Source: Bacillota bacterium LX-D (GTDB taxonomy: Bacteria; Bacillota; DUOV01; Zhaonellaceae). Taken from it: a DNA stretch of 64,000 nucleotides. Within the stretch, counting starts at the first letter, position 1. Each line of letters starts with the position of its first letter. This document shows positions 17,311-28,965 of this stretch, one piece after another. The stretch spans positions 62,001 to 126,000 of the forward strand of contig JAVLUO010000002.1 of assembly GCA_031628995.1 (NCBI GenBank). The letters are read 5' to 3'. Both the position numbers and the translations under genes were made by a program. The notes under the pieces are model-generated. The model made no database searches. It was not told where the DNA came from and was given only the letters and a program-made list of their open reading frames with translations.

Positions 17311-17592
17311 ATGCGGCTATTGAAATTTGTTCTAATACTGCTAGTCATAATGGTTGTGGGTTTAAATATGGCGGGACAAGGTGTAAAAAAAGTTGTGGGC
17401 AGTGGCGATTGGGAAGTTCTTGGCTGTAGATTTCAGGAAGAAGAGGTGGCACTAACTTTTTTGAATAAAGCTTATACAATTGATTATACTCCTGTTTTAG
17501 AAACAGCCGCCTTAAGCAAAGAAATAATGGAAAAAGTTAAAGTACAAGGAGAAGATCTCTGGAAGTCCCTTCTTAGCTTGCTAGGGATATAA
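17311..17592 (+). CDS. YqxA-like small membrane protein
   Basis: 93 residues. An N-terminal membrane segment (about 3-23, LLKFVLILLVIMVVGLNMAG) is followed by a soluble tail with no motif I recognise. By position between spoIIP and lepA, size and layout it corresponds to B. subtilis YqxA (DUF3679), but sequence similarity cannot be tested here. ATG 17311 fits SD AGGGGG with 7-base spacing; ATG 17305 is too close and 17266 lacks an SD. Function unknown, possibly linked to sporulation through its neighbour. Confidence 0.6.
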   Translation: MRLLKFVLILLVIMVVGLNMAGQGVKKVVGSGDWEVLGCRFQEEEVALTFLNKAYTIDYTPVLETAALSKEIMEKVKVQGEDLWKSLLSLLGI

Positions 17593-17658
17593 AGTGGTGA
17601 TATAATCCAATAGAGATAAGTTTGAGTATGGATGTTGGAAACTTACTGGAGGTCTAAC

Positions 17659-19467
17659 ATGACACAAGATTGGCAAAAAAAAATTCGTAACTTTTGCATT
17701 ATTGCTCATATAGATCATGGAAAATCTACTTTAGCAGACCGTTTATTGGAATATACCGGCGCTTTGTCGGAGCGGGAAATGGAAGAACAGGTCTTAGATA
17801 AAATGGACCTAGAAAGGGAACGAGGCATTACTATTAAGCTGCAAGCGGTGCGTTTAAATTATAAAGCCCAGAATGGAGAAACTTACCTGCTTAATTTAAT
17901 TGACACACCGGGACATGTGGACTTTACTTATGAAGTTTCTCGTAGCTTAGCAGCCTGCGAGGGTGCCTTGCTGGTAGTAGATGCAGCTCAAGGCATAGAA
18001 GCTCAGACCTTGGCTAATGTCTATTTAGCACTAGAACATGATTTAGAAATAATTCCTGTTATCAATAAAATTGACTTACCCAGCGCTGAACCGGAAAGAG
18101 TAAAACAAGAGATTGAAGATGTAATTGGCCTTGATGCTAGCGAGGCTATTTTAGCATCTGCCAAAACAGGAATTGGAACAAAAGATATCTTAGAAGCTAT
18201 TGTGCATAAAATTCCTCCTCCAGAAGGGGATGTAAAGGATCCTTTAAGAACTTTAATTTTTGATTCCCATTTTGATGCCTATAAAGGAGCAATTCCCTAT
18301 GTACGCATTATGGAAGGTACTGTGTACAAAGGCATGAAGATTAAAATGATGGCAACTGAGGCTGAATATGAAGTTAACGAAGTAGGTGTTTTTACTCCTG
18401 CTTTAAAAATAGTAGATAAGCTGGCAGCAGGTGAAGTTGGTTTTATTACTGCCAGCATAAAAAATGTTAAGGATACTCGAGTTGGAGATACAATTACGGA
18501 AGCGGAAAATCCAGCAGCATCTCCTTTGCCTGGTTACCGTAAAGTAACCCCCATGGTTTTTTGCGGTTTGTATCCAATCGAAACTAACCAGTATGATAAT
18601 CTTCGTGATGCTTTAGAAAAATTGCAGCTAAACGATGCTTCCTTAGTTTTCGAACCAGAAACTTCTACTGCTTTAGGTTTTGGTTTTCGCTGTGGTTTTC
18701 TAGGTTTGCTGCATATGGAAATTATTCAAGAAAGGCTGGAAAGGGAATATGGACTCCAGCTGATTACCACTGCTCCCAGCGTTATTTATCGGGTAACAAA
18801 AACCAGCGGTGAGGTTGTCATGGTAGATAACCCTACTAATTTACCGGAACCAAATTATATAGAGACAATCGAAGAACCTTATGTCAAGGCTTCCATTATG
18901 GTTCCTAGCGATTTCGTTGGAGCTGTAATGGAACTTTGCCAGGACAAAAGAGGCACTTTTGGCAACATGGAGTACTTGACTACTAACAGGGTGATGCTAA
19001 TTTATCATTTACCATTGAGCGAAATTATTTTTGATTTCTTTGATCAATTAAAATCCAGAACAAAAGGGTATGCTTCTTTTGATTATGAGCTGACAGGTTA
19101 TCGCCAATCTAATCTGGTCAAGCTGGACATCATGCTTAATGCGGAAATTGTTGATGCTTTATCTTGTATTGTCCACAAGGATAAAGCCTATTACCGGGGC
19201 CGAGCTTTGGCAGAAAAACTGCGTAAAATTATTCCGCGTCAAATGTTTGAGGTTCCTATTCAAGCCGCTATTGGTAATAAAATTATTGCCAGGGAAACAG
19301 TTAAAGCTATGCGGAAAGATGTATTGGAAAAATGTTATGGAGGGGATATCTCTCGGAAAAAGAAACTCTTAGAAAAGCAAAAAGAAGGAAAAAAGAGAAT
19401 GAAACAAGTTGGTTCTGTAGAAATACCTCAGGAAGCTTTTATGGCTGTTCTGAGCATTGAGGACTAA
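17659..19467 (+). CDS. lepA: Elongation factor 4 (LepA)
   Basis: 602 residues. A ribosome-binding translational GTPase that back-translocates or remodels stalled or assembling ribosomes. G1 is [10 protein letters not shown], the DxxG motif is [16 protein letters not shown], and [13 protein letters not shown] is G4. Domain IV and the LepA-specific C-terminal domain ([19 protein letters not shown], then [25 protein letters not shown]) are complete. ATG 17659 follows SD TGGAGGT; the extension to 17632 is not needed. hemW starts 8 bases downstream, so the two are co-transcribed. Confidence 0.97.
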   Translation: MTQDWQKKIRNFCIIAHIDHGKSTLADRLLEYTGALSEREMEEQVLDKMDLERERGITIKLQAVRLNYKAQNGETYLLNLIDTPGHVDFTYEVSRSLAACEGALLVVDAAQGIEAQTLANVYLALEHDLEIIPVINKIDLPSAEPERVKQEIEDVIGLDASEAILASAKTGIGTKDILEAIVHKIPPPEGDVKDPLRTLIFDSHFDAYKGAIPYVRIMEGTVYKGMKIKMMATEAEYEVNEVGVFTPALKIVDKLAAGEVGFITASIKNVKDTRVGDTITEAENPAASPLPGYRKVTPMVFCGLYPIETNQYDNLRDALEKLQLNDASLVFEPETSTALGFGFRCGFLGLLHMEIIQERLEREYGLQLITTAPSVIYRVTKTSGEVVMVDNPTNLPEPNYIETIEEPYVKASIMVPSDFVGAVMELCQDKRGTFGNMEYLTTNRVMLIYHLPLSEIIFDFFDQLKSRTKGYASFDYELTGYRQSNLVKLDIMLNAEIVDALSCIVHKDKAYYRGRALAEKLRKIIPRQMFEVPIQAAIGNKIIARETVKAMRKDVLEKCYGGDISRKKKLLEKQKEGKKRMKQVGSVEIPQEAFMAVLSIED

Positions 19468-19475
19468 GAGTAGTT

Positions 19476-20606
19476 ATGGGCGTAGGTCTTTATTTACATT
19501 TCCCTTTTTGTTTACAAAAGTGTAACTACTGTGATTTTTTATCCTTCCCTGCTGATAAGTATACAATATCCACATATTTAAAAGCATTAGCCAGAGAGAT
19601 GGAACTTTACCAAGAACAAGGTGCTCCCTGGAAAATTGATACGGTTTATCTAGGCGGGGGAACTCCTACTGCATTAGAATCAGAACAATTGGTCCAGGTG
19701 CTAACAAGGTGCCGGGACTTTTTTAGTTGGGACCATGTTACGGAAGCTACTGTAGAGGCAAATCCTGGTACAGTGGACTTAAATAAACTTCAGCAGTTAA
19801 GGTGTCATGGAATAAACAGGATCTCTTTTGGAGTCCAATCCTTTGATGATGAATTATTGCAGAAGATGGGGAGAATTCACACCTCAGCCCAGGCTAAAGA
19901 GGGTCTTAGGCTAGCTAAAAAAGCAGGTTTTAACAATCTTAGCTTAGATTTAATGTTTGGACTGCCAGGCCAGACTTTAGGGCAGTGGGAGTTAACTATT
20001 AAAGAAGCATTAAGGATAGGTGTTCAGCATATTTCTGCTTATGGGCTAAAAATTGAAGAGGGAACTCTGTGGGGAGATTTAGAAGAGCAAGGTCAAATCA
20101 GTTTGCCTGAGGAAGATGTGACTTTGGAAATGCGCCAACTTGCTAATGAGCTCCTTGAAGCTGCAGGCTATAATCACTATGAAATTTCCAATTATGCCTT
20201 ACCAGGTTTTGAGTCCCAACATAATTTGGGATATTGGCAGTATAAAAGCTTTTTAGGACTGGGATTGGGGGCTAGTTCCCAAATAGAGAACAGACGATTT
20301 ATGAATGAAAAAAATTTGCCCGCTTATATTCAAGAACTTAACCAGAACCGTTTTCCTATAGCGGAAGAGGAAAAACTATCTGAAAAAGAAATGATGGGTG
20401 AGCAGGTTTTTTTAGGTTTACGTTTAGCTCAAGGGTTAGATTCCAAAGCATTTCAAAGAAGATTTAAGAAAGAAATTGAAGACGTATTTAAAGAGGAGCT
20501 TCAAGAATTACTAAAATTTAAGCTGGTGGAGTTTAATGGCAAATATTTGCATTTAACTCCTAAGGCTGTTCCTATTGCTAATCAAGTTTTCATGTATTTT
20601 GTTTAA
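19476..20606 (+). CDS. hemW: Radical SAM heme chaperone HemW
   Basis: 376 residues. Binds heme and a 4Fe-4S cluster. The radical-SAM cysteines are in FCLQKCNYCDF (CxxxCxxC, residues 11-18), with YLGGGTPTAL and VEANPGT following. The HemW C-terminal domain (from about 290) is present. Although often annotated coproporphyrinogen III oxidase, it lacks the extra N-terminal region typical of HemN, which favours HemW. It sits between lepA and hrcA as in most Bacilli and Clostridia. Confidence 0.93.
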   Translation: MGVGLYLHFPFCLQKCNYCDFLSFPADKYTISTYLKALAREMELYQEQGAPWKIDTVYLGGGTPTALESEQLVQVLTRCRDFFSWDHVTEATVEANPGTVDLNKLQQLRCHGINRISFGVQSFDDELLQKMGRIHTSAQAKEGLRLAKKAGFNNLSLDLMFGLPGQTLGQWELTIKEALRIGVQHISAYGLKIEEGTLWGDLEEQGQISLPEEDVTLEMRQLANELLEAAGYNHYEISNYALPGFESQHNLGYWQYKSFLGLGLGASSQIENRRFMNEKNLPAYIQELNQNRFPIAEEEKLSEKEMMGEQVFLGLRLAQGLDSKAFQRRFKKEIEDVFKEELQELLKFKLVEFNGKYLHLTPKAVPIANQVFMYFV

Positions 20607-20625
20607 GAAAGCTGGTTTATAAATC

Positions 20626-20654
20626 TTGACAAATTAATATGAGAGTGATACGTT
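20626..20654 (+). promoter_or_regulatory. Heat-shock operon promoter
   Basis: A perfect TTGACA (20626-20631) is followed after 17 bases by TACGTT, preceded by TGA, giving an extended -10. The start of transcription would fall just before the CIRCE element. The weak -10 may be offset by the TG extension. Confidence 0.6.
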
Positions 20655-20667
20655 TTAATTATAAATC

Positions 20668-20694
20668 TTAGCACTCGATAAGGAAGAGTGCTAA
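20668..20694 (+). promoter_or_regulatory. CIRCE operator (HrcA binding site)
   Basis: A perfect copy of the consensus: TTAGCACTC (20668-20676), 9 bases, GAGTGCTAA (20686-20694). HrcA bound here represses the hrcA-chaperonin-grpE-dnaK-dnaJ operon until misfolded protein titrates the chaperonin that keeps HrcA active. Confidence 0.97.
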
Positions 20695-20718
20695 CAAAAA
20701 GTGGTGAGAGGCATGCCG

Positions 20719-21750
20719 ATGGACGAGCGGAAGAAGAAAGTTCTTCAATCTATTATTCAAGATTACATTGCTACCGCAGAACCCGTTGGATCTAGGACAA
20801 TCGCCCGAAAATATAATTTGGGTGTGAGTCCCGCTACTATCCGAAACGAAATGGCAGATTTGGAGGAATTAGGTTATATTGAGCAGCCCCATACGTCTGC
20901 AGGTCGAATTCCTTCCGATTTGGGCTACAGGTACTATGTAGACTGTTTAATGGAAAAGCAGGAACTTAATCAAGCAGAAAAGGACTATATAGATTTTTGT
21001 TTTTCGCAAAAACAAAAGATGGAAGAAATCCAAAGTGTGATTAAACAGGCTAGTGAACTTTTATCAGAAATGACTCATTATACGGCTATGATTGTAGAAC
21101 CCCAGTGGGATAGACTAGTTTTTGAGCATATTCAGCTTCTGCCTTTAGGCCCGGGAGTAGCTTTAATGGTAGTCGTCATTAATTCCCGCATTATTCAGCA
21201 TTATATTTTAAATATACCCGAAAGCATAAGTGCTGCTGATTTAGAGAAAGTTAGTTTAGCCTTAAATCACAAATTTAAAGGATTTACTTTAAACCAGATT
21301 AAGCAGGATCTTCTCTTAGATGTTTTGCGTGAAAATCAGCAGTATAAGGAAATTATCGACAATGTCCTAGGATTGTTTCAGCAGCTTAACAGTCTAGCAT
21401 CCAAGGAAAAAGTTCACTTAGGAGGAACCTTAAATATTTTTAACCAGCCTGAATTCAAAGATATTGACAAGTTGCGGGATCTATTAAGTTTGCTGGAAGA
21501 GAAGGAGATTTTAAAAGATATTTTAACCCGAGAGACAAAAACAGGGTTAACAGTAAAAATTGGTGGAGAAAATAAACATGAGGGTATTACAGGCTGTAGT
21601 ATTATTACGGCTTCATACCAGATAGATGGGGAGATTTTAGGTTCTATTGGGCTTTTAGGTCCTACCAGGATGGCTTATTCCAAAGCTATTTCCTTAGTAG
21701 AGTACGTGACCCAAAACCTTTCTCTGGCATTAGCTAAGCTAATAAAGTAA
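20719..21750 (+). CDS. hrcA: Heat-inducible transcription repressor HrcA
   Basis: 343 residues. An N-terminal winged helix (about 1-75; VGSRTIARKYNLGVSPATIRNEMADLEELGYIEQPHTSAGRIPSDLGYRYYVD pattern, family-typical) binds CIRCE, followed by the GAF-like and dimerisation domains. The ATG at 20719 fits SD GAGAGG with 7 bases, giving MDERKKKVLQSI, the usual N-terminus; GTG 20701 and ATG 20713 are possible. It is the first gene of the operon it controls. In B. subtilis GroEL is needed to fold HrcA; here the neighbour is a group II-type chaperonin instead. Confidence 0.96.
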   Translation: MDERKKKVLQSIIQDYIATAEPVGSRTIARKYNLGVSPATIRNEMADLEELGYIEQPHTSAGRIPSDLGYRYYVDCLMEKQELNQAEKDYIDFCFSQKQKMEEIQSVIKQASELLSEMTHYTAMIVEPQWDRLVFEHIQLLPLGPGVALMVVVINSRIIQHYILNIPESISAADLEKVSLALNHKFKGFTLNQIKQDLLLDVLRENQQYKEIIDNVLGLFQQLNSLASKEKVHLGGTLNIFNQPEFKDIDKLRDLLSLLEEKEILKDILTRETKTGLTVKIGGENKHEGITGCSIITASYQIDGEILGSIGLLGPTRMAYSKAISLVEYVTQNLSLALAKLIK

Positions 21751-21778
21751 GAAATTTTGCTGACAGGCCTGAAAAGAT

Positions 21779-21818
21779 GGAAAGGCAAGAAGAATCATGT
21801 TCCTTCCTGCCTTTTTCC
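21779..21818 (+). terminator. Terminator-like hairpin between hrcA and the chaperonin gene
   Basis: GGAAAGGCAaGAAG (21779-21792) pairs with CTTCcTGCCTTTTTCC (21803-21818), with one internal mismatch and one extra T, and the 3' arm carries a T run. It may attenuate transcription between the repressor and chaperone genes or mark an RNA processing point. Confidence 0.45.
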
Positions 21819-21862
21819 GCTTGTCTAAAAGTAATTTTGGTAAAAGGAGCTTAAGATTCTTA

Positions 21863-23437
21863 ATGAGTGTTAAACAAGTGAGTGAAAATGCCGAAGTAGA
21901 TGAAAGTTTAGCTGCTTTATCTACAAATGTTAGTGCTGTTCGAGCTATATCCAGCGCAGTTGAAGGAACCTTAGGACCTAAGGGTATGGATACTATGTTG
22001 GTAGATCAATTTGGCGGCGTTGTCATTACTAACGATGGTGTAACAATTTTAAACTTAATGGAAGTCAATCATCCTGCGGCCAAAATGCTAATTAATATTG
22101 CCAAAGCTCAGCAAGAGGAAATTGGAGATGGTACCACTACGGCAACTATTATGGCAGGCAGTTTGGTTAGTGCAGGTATGGAGCAAGTCCTAAAAGGGGT
22201 TCCAGTAGCTAAAGTTGTAGAAGGACTTCGCTTAGGTGTGCAAGAAGGTCTTGATTTTTTTCAACTGCAGGCTAAGAAAATAAAAGATTTGAAGGACCCT
22301 AGTTTAAAGCAAATTGCCTTGGTAGCAGGACGTGGTTATGCTGAGATAGCAGAATTGGTAGTTAATGCTGCCAATTTAATCGGTCAGGAAAAATTGCTAG
22401 AACCCCATTTTAAGTTGGCTGAAACCGTAATAGCTCAAGCAGGTGCCCAAAATGAAGTGTTCGAAGGCGTCATTATTAATAAGGAATGGATGAATGCAGA
22501 AGTTGAAGCAGATTATATAACTAATGTTAATCTATTAATCATAGATGATGCTCTAGAACCAGAGGAAGTTGAAGAAGAAGCCTTAGCTACTGAAGCTGGA
22601 GTAAGGCGCTATTACGAATTACAAAATGAGTTTATCCACAATTTAGGGAAAATAATTGATTTACAGGTAAAATTAGTCTTAGTTGACAGAGGCGTTTCAC
22701 CTTTAGCTGAGGAAATTTTAACTGATGCAGGAATAGTAGTTTTACAGAGAGTAGCCCACAAGGAATTGCGCAAAGCAATGGAACATTGTGGTGCCCGTTT
22801 TATTAAAAGAACGGGTTTGAAAAAAGAAAGTACTGAACTAAAAAAATACTTAGGCAAGGCTCAGACAATTTACTTAGATCAAAAGTTAAAACAGGTTCGG
22901 ATTATCGATGGCTGCGGCAAACCTACGGCCAGCATTTTGGTTGGAGCTGCCACAGAAGAAGTTGTAGACGAGATGGAGAGAATTGCCAAAGATGCAGCTA
23001 GTGCAGTGCAGGCAGCTGTAAAAGGTGGCATTGTGCCTGGAGGAGGTGCCGTTGAAATAGCAGCAGCCTTGGCTGTCCAAAATTCCCGCCAAAAAGCCAA
23101 GGGAATGGCAGCATATGGGGTAGATTGCGTTGTGGAAGCTTTAAATAAGCCCTTTTGCCAGATAGTGGCCAATGCCGGATACATGGCTTTAGAAAAGCAG
23201 CAAGAAGTAATTACAGCCCAAAAATCTCAAGAAAATATAGCGTTGGCTTTAGATTGTGAAACTGGTGAAATTACCGATATGTTTGAATTAGGAGTAGTAG
23301 ACCCTGCTTTAGTTAAAATACATGCCTTAAAAGCTGCCGGTGAAGTGGCAGAGGCTATTTTAAGGATAGACACTATTATCAGGATGAAAGAAATAAATCC
23401 TAGTCAGGAGACGAAAGCGGGAAATATAGAGTTTTAA
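21863..23437 (+). CDS. Thermosome-like chaperonin (bacterial group II/III Cpn60)
   Basis: 524 residues. An ATP-driven folding chamber related to archaeal thermosomes and eukaryotic TCP-1, not to GroEL. Visible motifs are TLGPKGMDTMLVD (36-48), VITNDGVTIL (54-63), HPAAKML, the nucleotide loop GDGTTTAT (88-95) and GGIVPGGGAVEIA near residue 390. GroEL hallmarks are absent, as is the C-terminal GGM tail. Group II forms close with a built-in helical lid and need no GroES; none is seen here. The ATG at 21863 is 13 bases from AGGAG, a rather long spacing. It lies between hrcA and grpE under CIRCE control, as described in Carboxydothermus and relatives. Confidence 0.93.
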   Translation: MSVKQVSENAEVDESLAALSTNVSAVRAISSAVEGTLGPKGMDTMLVDQFGGVVITNDGVTILNLMEVNHPAAKMLINIAKAQQEEIGDGTTTATIMAGSLVSAGMEQVLKGVPVAKVVEGLRLGVQEGLDFFQLQAKKIKDLKDPSLKQIALVAGRGYAEIAELVVNAANLIGQEKLLEPHFKLAETVIAQAGAQNEVFEGVIINKEWMNAEVEADYITNVNLLIIDDALEPEEVEEEALATEAGVRRYYELQNEFIHNLGKIIDLQVKLVLVDRGVSPLAEEILTDAGIVVLQRVAHKELRKAMEHCGARFIKRTGLKKESTELKKYLGKAQTIYLDQKLKQVRIIDGCGKPTASILVGAATEEVVDEMERIAKDAASAVQAAVKGGIVPGGGAVEIAAALAVQNSRQKAKGMAAYGVDCVVEALNKPFCQIVANAGYMALEKQQEVITAQKSQENIALALDCETGEITDMFELGVVDPALVKIHALKAAGEVAEAILRIDTIIRMKEINPSQETKAGNIEF

Positions 23438-23453
23438 AGGGAAGGTGACCTAG

Positions 23454-24044
23454 TTGGCAGAGAAAAAAGTAGAAAAAGTAGAATTGGAACAAGAGCAGCA
23501 AGCAGAAAATGCTGAAAACATGGAAGATTTAAAAATGGAAGATTTAAAAGATGAGGAAACAGTTGAAACACCAAGTGCAGACGATTTATTAGCGCAAATT
23601 CAAGCTAAGGAAAAAGAAAATGAAGAATTATTCAATCGGCTGCAAAGATTACAGGCTGATTTTGATAATTTCAAGAAAAGGTCTCGTAAAGAATTAGAGG
23701 ATATGGCCCGTTATGGAGCGGAACGCCTAATTTTAAGTATTTTGCCCAGTATGGATAATTTTTCCCTGGCGTTAGCTGCTGCAGAAAAAGGTGGAGATGC
23801 GGCAAAATTTATGTCAGGTATGGATATGATTTATCGTCAGCTTATGGAAGCGTTAGAAAAAGAAGGACTAAAGACCATTGAAACTTTAGGCCAGCCTTTT
23901 GATCCTGAAAAGCATGAAGCTGTAATGCAAGTTGAAGCAGAAAATCAGGAACAAGATAATCAAATTGTTGAGGAATTGAAGGTTGGATATACTTTATACG
24001 AAAAAGTAATTAGACCTAGTGTTGTTAAGGTTGCCAAATATTAA
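23454..24044 (+). CDS. grpE: Nucleotide exchange factor GrpE
   Basis: 196 residues. Releases ADP from DnaK. An acidic, disordered N-terminus (about 1-55) includes a duplicated MEDLKMEDLK. It is followed by the long coiled coil (QAKEKENEELFNRLQRLQADFDN, about 50-75) and the beta domain with ILPSMDNFSLAL and GQPFDPEKHEAVMQ, then VIRPSVVKVAKY at the end. TTG start at 23454 with SD GGAAGGTGA. It lies 17 bases after the chaperonin gene and is part of the CIRCE operon. Confidence 0.96.
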   Translation: MAEKKVEKVELEQEQQAENAENMEDLKMEDLKDEETVETPSADDLLAQIQAKEKENEELFNRLQRLQADFDNFKKRSRKELEDMARYGAERLILSILPSMDNFSLALAAAEKGGDAAKFMSGMDMIYRQLMEALEKEGLKTIETLGQPFDPEKHEAVMQVEAENQEQDNQIVEELKVGYTLYEKVIRPSVVKVAKY

Positions 24045-24098
24045 AACTTTTAAGTTTATTACATATTATATTTGATTAGATGATTAATTTCCCAATAG

Positions 24099-25940
<1,842 letters not shown>

Positions 25941-25957
25941 GCTGAACTAGAACCAGC

Positions 25958-25985
25958 ATTGGGAAATCCCTTTTGGATTCCCAAT
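25958..25985 (+). other. Hairpin in the dnaK-dnaJ gap
   Basis: ATTGGGAAATCC and GGATTCCCAAT form an 11-bp stem with one bulged A and a 5-base loop. There is no T tail, so it is more likely an mRNA processing or stability element than a terminator; it could lower dnaJ relative to dnaK. Confidence 0.5.
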
Positions 25986-25998
25986 AAGGGGTGAAAGA

Positions 25999-27144
25999 AT
26001 GCAGAAAAGAGATTACTATGAGGTTTTAGGTGTAAATAAAGATGCCAGCCAGGATGAAATAAAAAAAGCCTATCGTAAGCTGGCTCGAAAGTACCATCCT
26101 GATGTAAACCCAGGCGATAAAAGTGCAGAAGAGAAAATTAAAGAAATCAACGAAGCTTACGCAGTTTTAAGCGATCAGGAGAAACGGGCCAGCTATGACC
26201 AATTTGGCCATGCCGGTGCCTCAGGTCAAGGCTTTGGAGGCTTTGGTGGAGGCAACGCTGACTTCAGCGGCTTTGGCGATATTTTTGATATGTTTTTTGG
26301 AGGTTTTGGTGGCCGTGGACAGCACCGTGGCCCCCAAAAAGGCGATGATGTTCGCTATGATTTGCATATTACCTTTGAAGAAGCTGCCTTTGGGGTAGAA
26401 AAGGATATTGAAATTCCTAAAATGGAAGAGTGTTCTATTTGCCATGGCTCCGGTGCTGAGCCTGGTACTACTCCAGAAACATGCACCGTATGCAGTGGAA
26501 CTGGTCAAGTTCGTATTACTCAAAATACACCGTTAGGACACTTCCAGACTATTAAAACCTGCCACCACTGCAACGGCACCGGAAAAATAATTAAGAATCG
26601 TTGTCACGCCTGCAAAGGGCGAGGCCAGGTAAGTGTGACGAAAAAAATTCATTTAAATATCCCGGCTGGAGTAGACAATGATTCCAGGCTCCGTGTTTCC
26701 GGGGAAGGGGAATTAGGTACTCTAGGCGGGCCACCTGGGGACTTGTATGTTTTCATTGTGGTGAAGCCTCATAAAATGTTTAAACGCCAAGGCTATGATG
26801 TATATTGCGATTTCCCAATAAGTATTGTGCAGGCATCTTTAGGGGACGAACTGCAAGTGCCAACTTTAGATGGCAAAGTGAAATTAAAAATTCCTGAAGG
26901 CACACAAACGGGAACATCTTTTCGCTTAAAAGGGCAAGGTATTCCCAAACTAAGAGGTTCAGGCAGAGGGGATCAACATGTAAGGGTTAATGTTGTTATT
27001 CCCACAAATTTAACAGAAAAACAAAAAGAGCTGTTACAACAATTTGCCCATACCTTAACAAGAGATAACCTTAAAGCTAAAGAAAAAGAAAAAGATAAAG
27101 ATAAGGGTTTCTTTGATCGAGTTAAAGATGCTTTTAAAGGATAA
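25999..27144 (+). CDS. dnaJ: Chaperone protein DnaJ
   Basis: 381 residues. Delivers substrates to DnaK and triggers its ATPase. J domain (1-70) with the HPD motif in [11 protein letters not shown]-rich region (about 75-115); four zinc repeats CxxCxGxG ([32 protein letters not shown], about 145-210); C-terminal domains with [17 protein letters not shown]. This is a full type I DnaJ. It ends with a lysine-rich run, then a hairpin precedes prmA. Confidence 0.98.
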   Translation: MQKRDYYEVLGVNKDASQDEIKKAYRKLARKYHPDVNPGDKSAEEKIKEINEAYAVLSDQEKRASYDQFGHAGASGQGFGGFGGGNADFSGFGDIFDMFFGGFGGRGQHRGPQKGDDVRYDLHITFEEAAFGVEKDIEIPKMEECSICHGSGAEPGTTPETCTVCSGTGQVRITQNTPLGHFQTIKTCHHCNGTGKIIKNRCHACKGRGQVSVTKKIHLNIPAGVDNDSRLRVSGEGELGTLGGPPGDLYVFIVVKPHKMFKRQGYDVYCDFPISIVQASLGDELQVPTLDGKVKLKIPEGTQTGTSFRLKGQGIPKLRGSGRGDQHVRVNVVIPTNLTEKQKELLQQFAHTLTRDNLKAKEKEKDKDKGFFDRVKDAFKG

Positions 27145-27150
27145 ATTATG

Positions 27151-27193
27151 GCGGGTTACCGGACAGATGGAAGCTGTCCGGTATAATACCGCA
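27151..27193 (+). other. Long hairpin between dnaJ and prmA
   Basis: ACCGGACAG (27158-27166) and CTGTCCGGT (27174-27182) form a perfect stem with a 7-base loop. GCGG (27151) and CCGC (27189) extend it across an internal loop. ATTTTTCATTTTTT follows. It probably works as a partial terminator at the end of the heat-shock operon. Confidence 0.55.
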
Positions 27194-27233
27194 TTTTTCA
27201 TTTTTTAAAAATTTTAGGTAAGGAGCTTCGATC

Positions 27234-28172
27234 ATGAGTAAATGGCAGGAAATATCTGTAACCACTACAGAGGAAGCGGCTGAGGCCGTAAGTAATTTAT
27301 TTTACGAAATTGGAGCATCGGGAGTTGTCATCCAAGATCCTAAAGTTTTAGCCAGGTATTTGGCTGAGGCTAATTGGGATGCATATGAACTACCAGTAGA
27401 ATTGATCGAAGCGGAAAATGTGGTGATTAAAGGCTATCTTCCTATTGATGATTTGCTGCCTGGACGTTTAAATCAGTTTCGAAACCAATTGGAAACTTTG
27501 CAGGAACATTTTACCCAATACTTAGCCGAAGTTTCTTTGGCTGAAATTGCCGAAGAAGATTGGGCTAATTCCTGGAAAACATATTACAAGCCAGAAAAAA
27601 TAGGCAATAGGATTGTAATTGTCCCCAGTTGGGAAAACTATTCAGCTGATGAGGAAGATTTAATTGTTAAGCTGGATCCAGGTATGGCCTTTGGTACAGG
27701 CAATCATCCTACTACGGCACTCTGTATTAAGTTCTTGGAGAAATATTTACAGCCTGGGGCAAGTGTAATAGATGTAGGCACTGGTTCAGGGGTATTATCT
27801 ATCGTAGCTGCTAAACTGGGAGCTGGAAAAGTAGTGGCTGTAGATGCAGATACCTTAGCGGTTCAGGTTGCCCAACAAAACGTCCTGGAAAATAAAGTAG
27901 AACAACAAGTTGAAACTAAATATAGCGATTTGCTGGCGGGAGTAGAAGAACAAGCCGATTTCATCGTTGCTAATATTATTGCAGATGTGATTATTTTATT
28001 AACTCCCCAGGCAAAGTCCAAATTAAAAAAAGGCGGCTTCTTTTTAGTATCAGGGATTATCCTGGACCGCTGGCCTGATGTCCATGAGGTTTTAACTAAA
28101 TCCGGTTTTCAGGTTATAGAACGTCGTCAGGAGAATGACTGGGTTACAGCACTGGCGCAAAAAATGAGGTAA
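27234..28172 (+). CDS. prmA: Ribosomal protein L11 methyltransferase
   Basis: 312 residues. S-adenosylmethionine-dependent methylation of uL11. An N-terminal substrate-binding domain (about 1-110) has EDWANSWKTYYKP, followed by DPGMAFGTGNHPTT, the SAM-binding VIDVGTGSGVLSIVAAKLGA and IVANIIADVI in the catalytic domain. It follows dnaJ as in B. subtilis, then rsmE and mtaB in a tight run, probably co-transcribed. Confidence 0.95.
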   Translation: MSKWQEISVTTTEEAAEAVSNLFYEIGASGVVIQDPKVLARYLAEANWDAYELPVELIEAENVVIKGYLPIDDLLPGRLNQFRNQLETLQEHFTQYLAEVSLAEIAEEDWANSWKTYYKPEKIGNRIVIVPSWENYSADEEDLIVKLDPGMAFGTGNHPTTALCIKFLEKYLQPGASVIDVGTGSGVLSIVAAKLGAGKVVAVDADTLAVQVAQQNVLENKVEQQVETKYSDLLAGVEEQADFIVANIIADVIILLTPQAKSKLKKGGFFLVSGIILDRWPDVHEVLTKSGFQVIERRQENDWVTALAQKMR

Positions 28173-28188
28173 TGAAAGGGGCACTGCC

Positions 28189-28965
28189 TTGGCTCACCGT
28201 TTTTTTGTATCACCTGAGCAGGTACATGGACAATTTATTACAGTTTTAGGAGAAGATGTCCAACATATTAGTAAAGTACTTCGACTTAAAACAGGCGCTG
28301 AAGTAGTAATTGCCGATGGAACAGGCTCTGAATATTTTGGTGAAATCGCTCAACTAGATAAAAATAAGGTTCTTGTTGCTATCCACCGCCAGGAAACAGC
28401 TTCTGGGGCCGAACCTCTCCTGGAAGTAACATTGTTGCAAGGCATTCCTAAAGGGGATAAAATGGAATTTATTATACAGAAATGTACTGAATTAGGCATT
28501 TCCAGAATTGTACCTGTGGAGACAACTAGAACAGTTGTACAGCTGACAGAGGAAAAAGCTTACAAGAAGCAGGAACGATGGCAAAAAATTGCCATGGAAG
28601 CCGCTAAACAATGCCAACGTACTTCAATCCCCATCATTGAACCTGTACAGAGTCTGGACAAGGCACTACAGGCGTTAAATGGACAAATACTGATAGTTCC
28701 TTGGGAAGAGGAGAAAGAAGTTGGTTTAAAAAGCCTTTTACAGCAGCTTAAGAATCAAGAGCAAAAGACTAAACAAAAGATAGCTTTTCTAATCGGCCCT
28801 GAAGGGGGTCTCGATGGAAGTGAAATAACCCTAGCCCAAAAATTTGATGCTAGGACAGTTACTTTAGGATCTAGAATTTTACGGACAGAAACAGCCGGAC
28901 TGGCAGTTTTGGTAATGGCAATGTACGAAATGAATGAACTAGGAGTTGCAGGGAATGACCACTAA
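28189..28965 (+). CDS. rsmE: 16S rRNA (uracil-1498-N3)-methyltransferase
   Basis: 258 residues. A SPOUT-class enzyme that methylates U1498 of 16S rRNA. N-terminal PUA-like domain (HRFFVSPEQV, HISKVLRLKTGAEV), then the SPOUT domain with LQGIPKGDKMEFIIQKCTELG, FLIGPEGGLDGSEI and LGSRILRTETAGLAVL, the knot region. TTG start at 28189. Its end overlaps mtaB by 11 bases, implying coupled translation. Confidence 0.95.
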   Translation: MAHRFFVSPEQVHGQFITVLGEDVQHISKVLRLKTGAEVVIADGTGSEYFGEIAQLDKNKVLVAIHRQETASGAEPLLEVTLLQGIPKGDKMEFIIQKCTELGISRIVPVETTRTVVQLTEEKAYKKQERWQKIAMEAAKQCQRTSIPIIEPVQSLDKALQALNGQILIVPWEEEKEVGLKSLLQQLKNQEQKTKQKIAFLIGPEGGLDGSEITLAQKFDARTVTLGSRILRTETAGLAVLVMAMYEMNELGVAGNDH

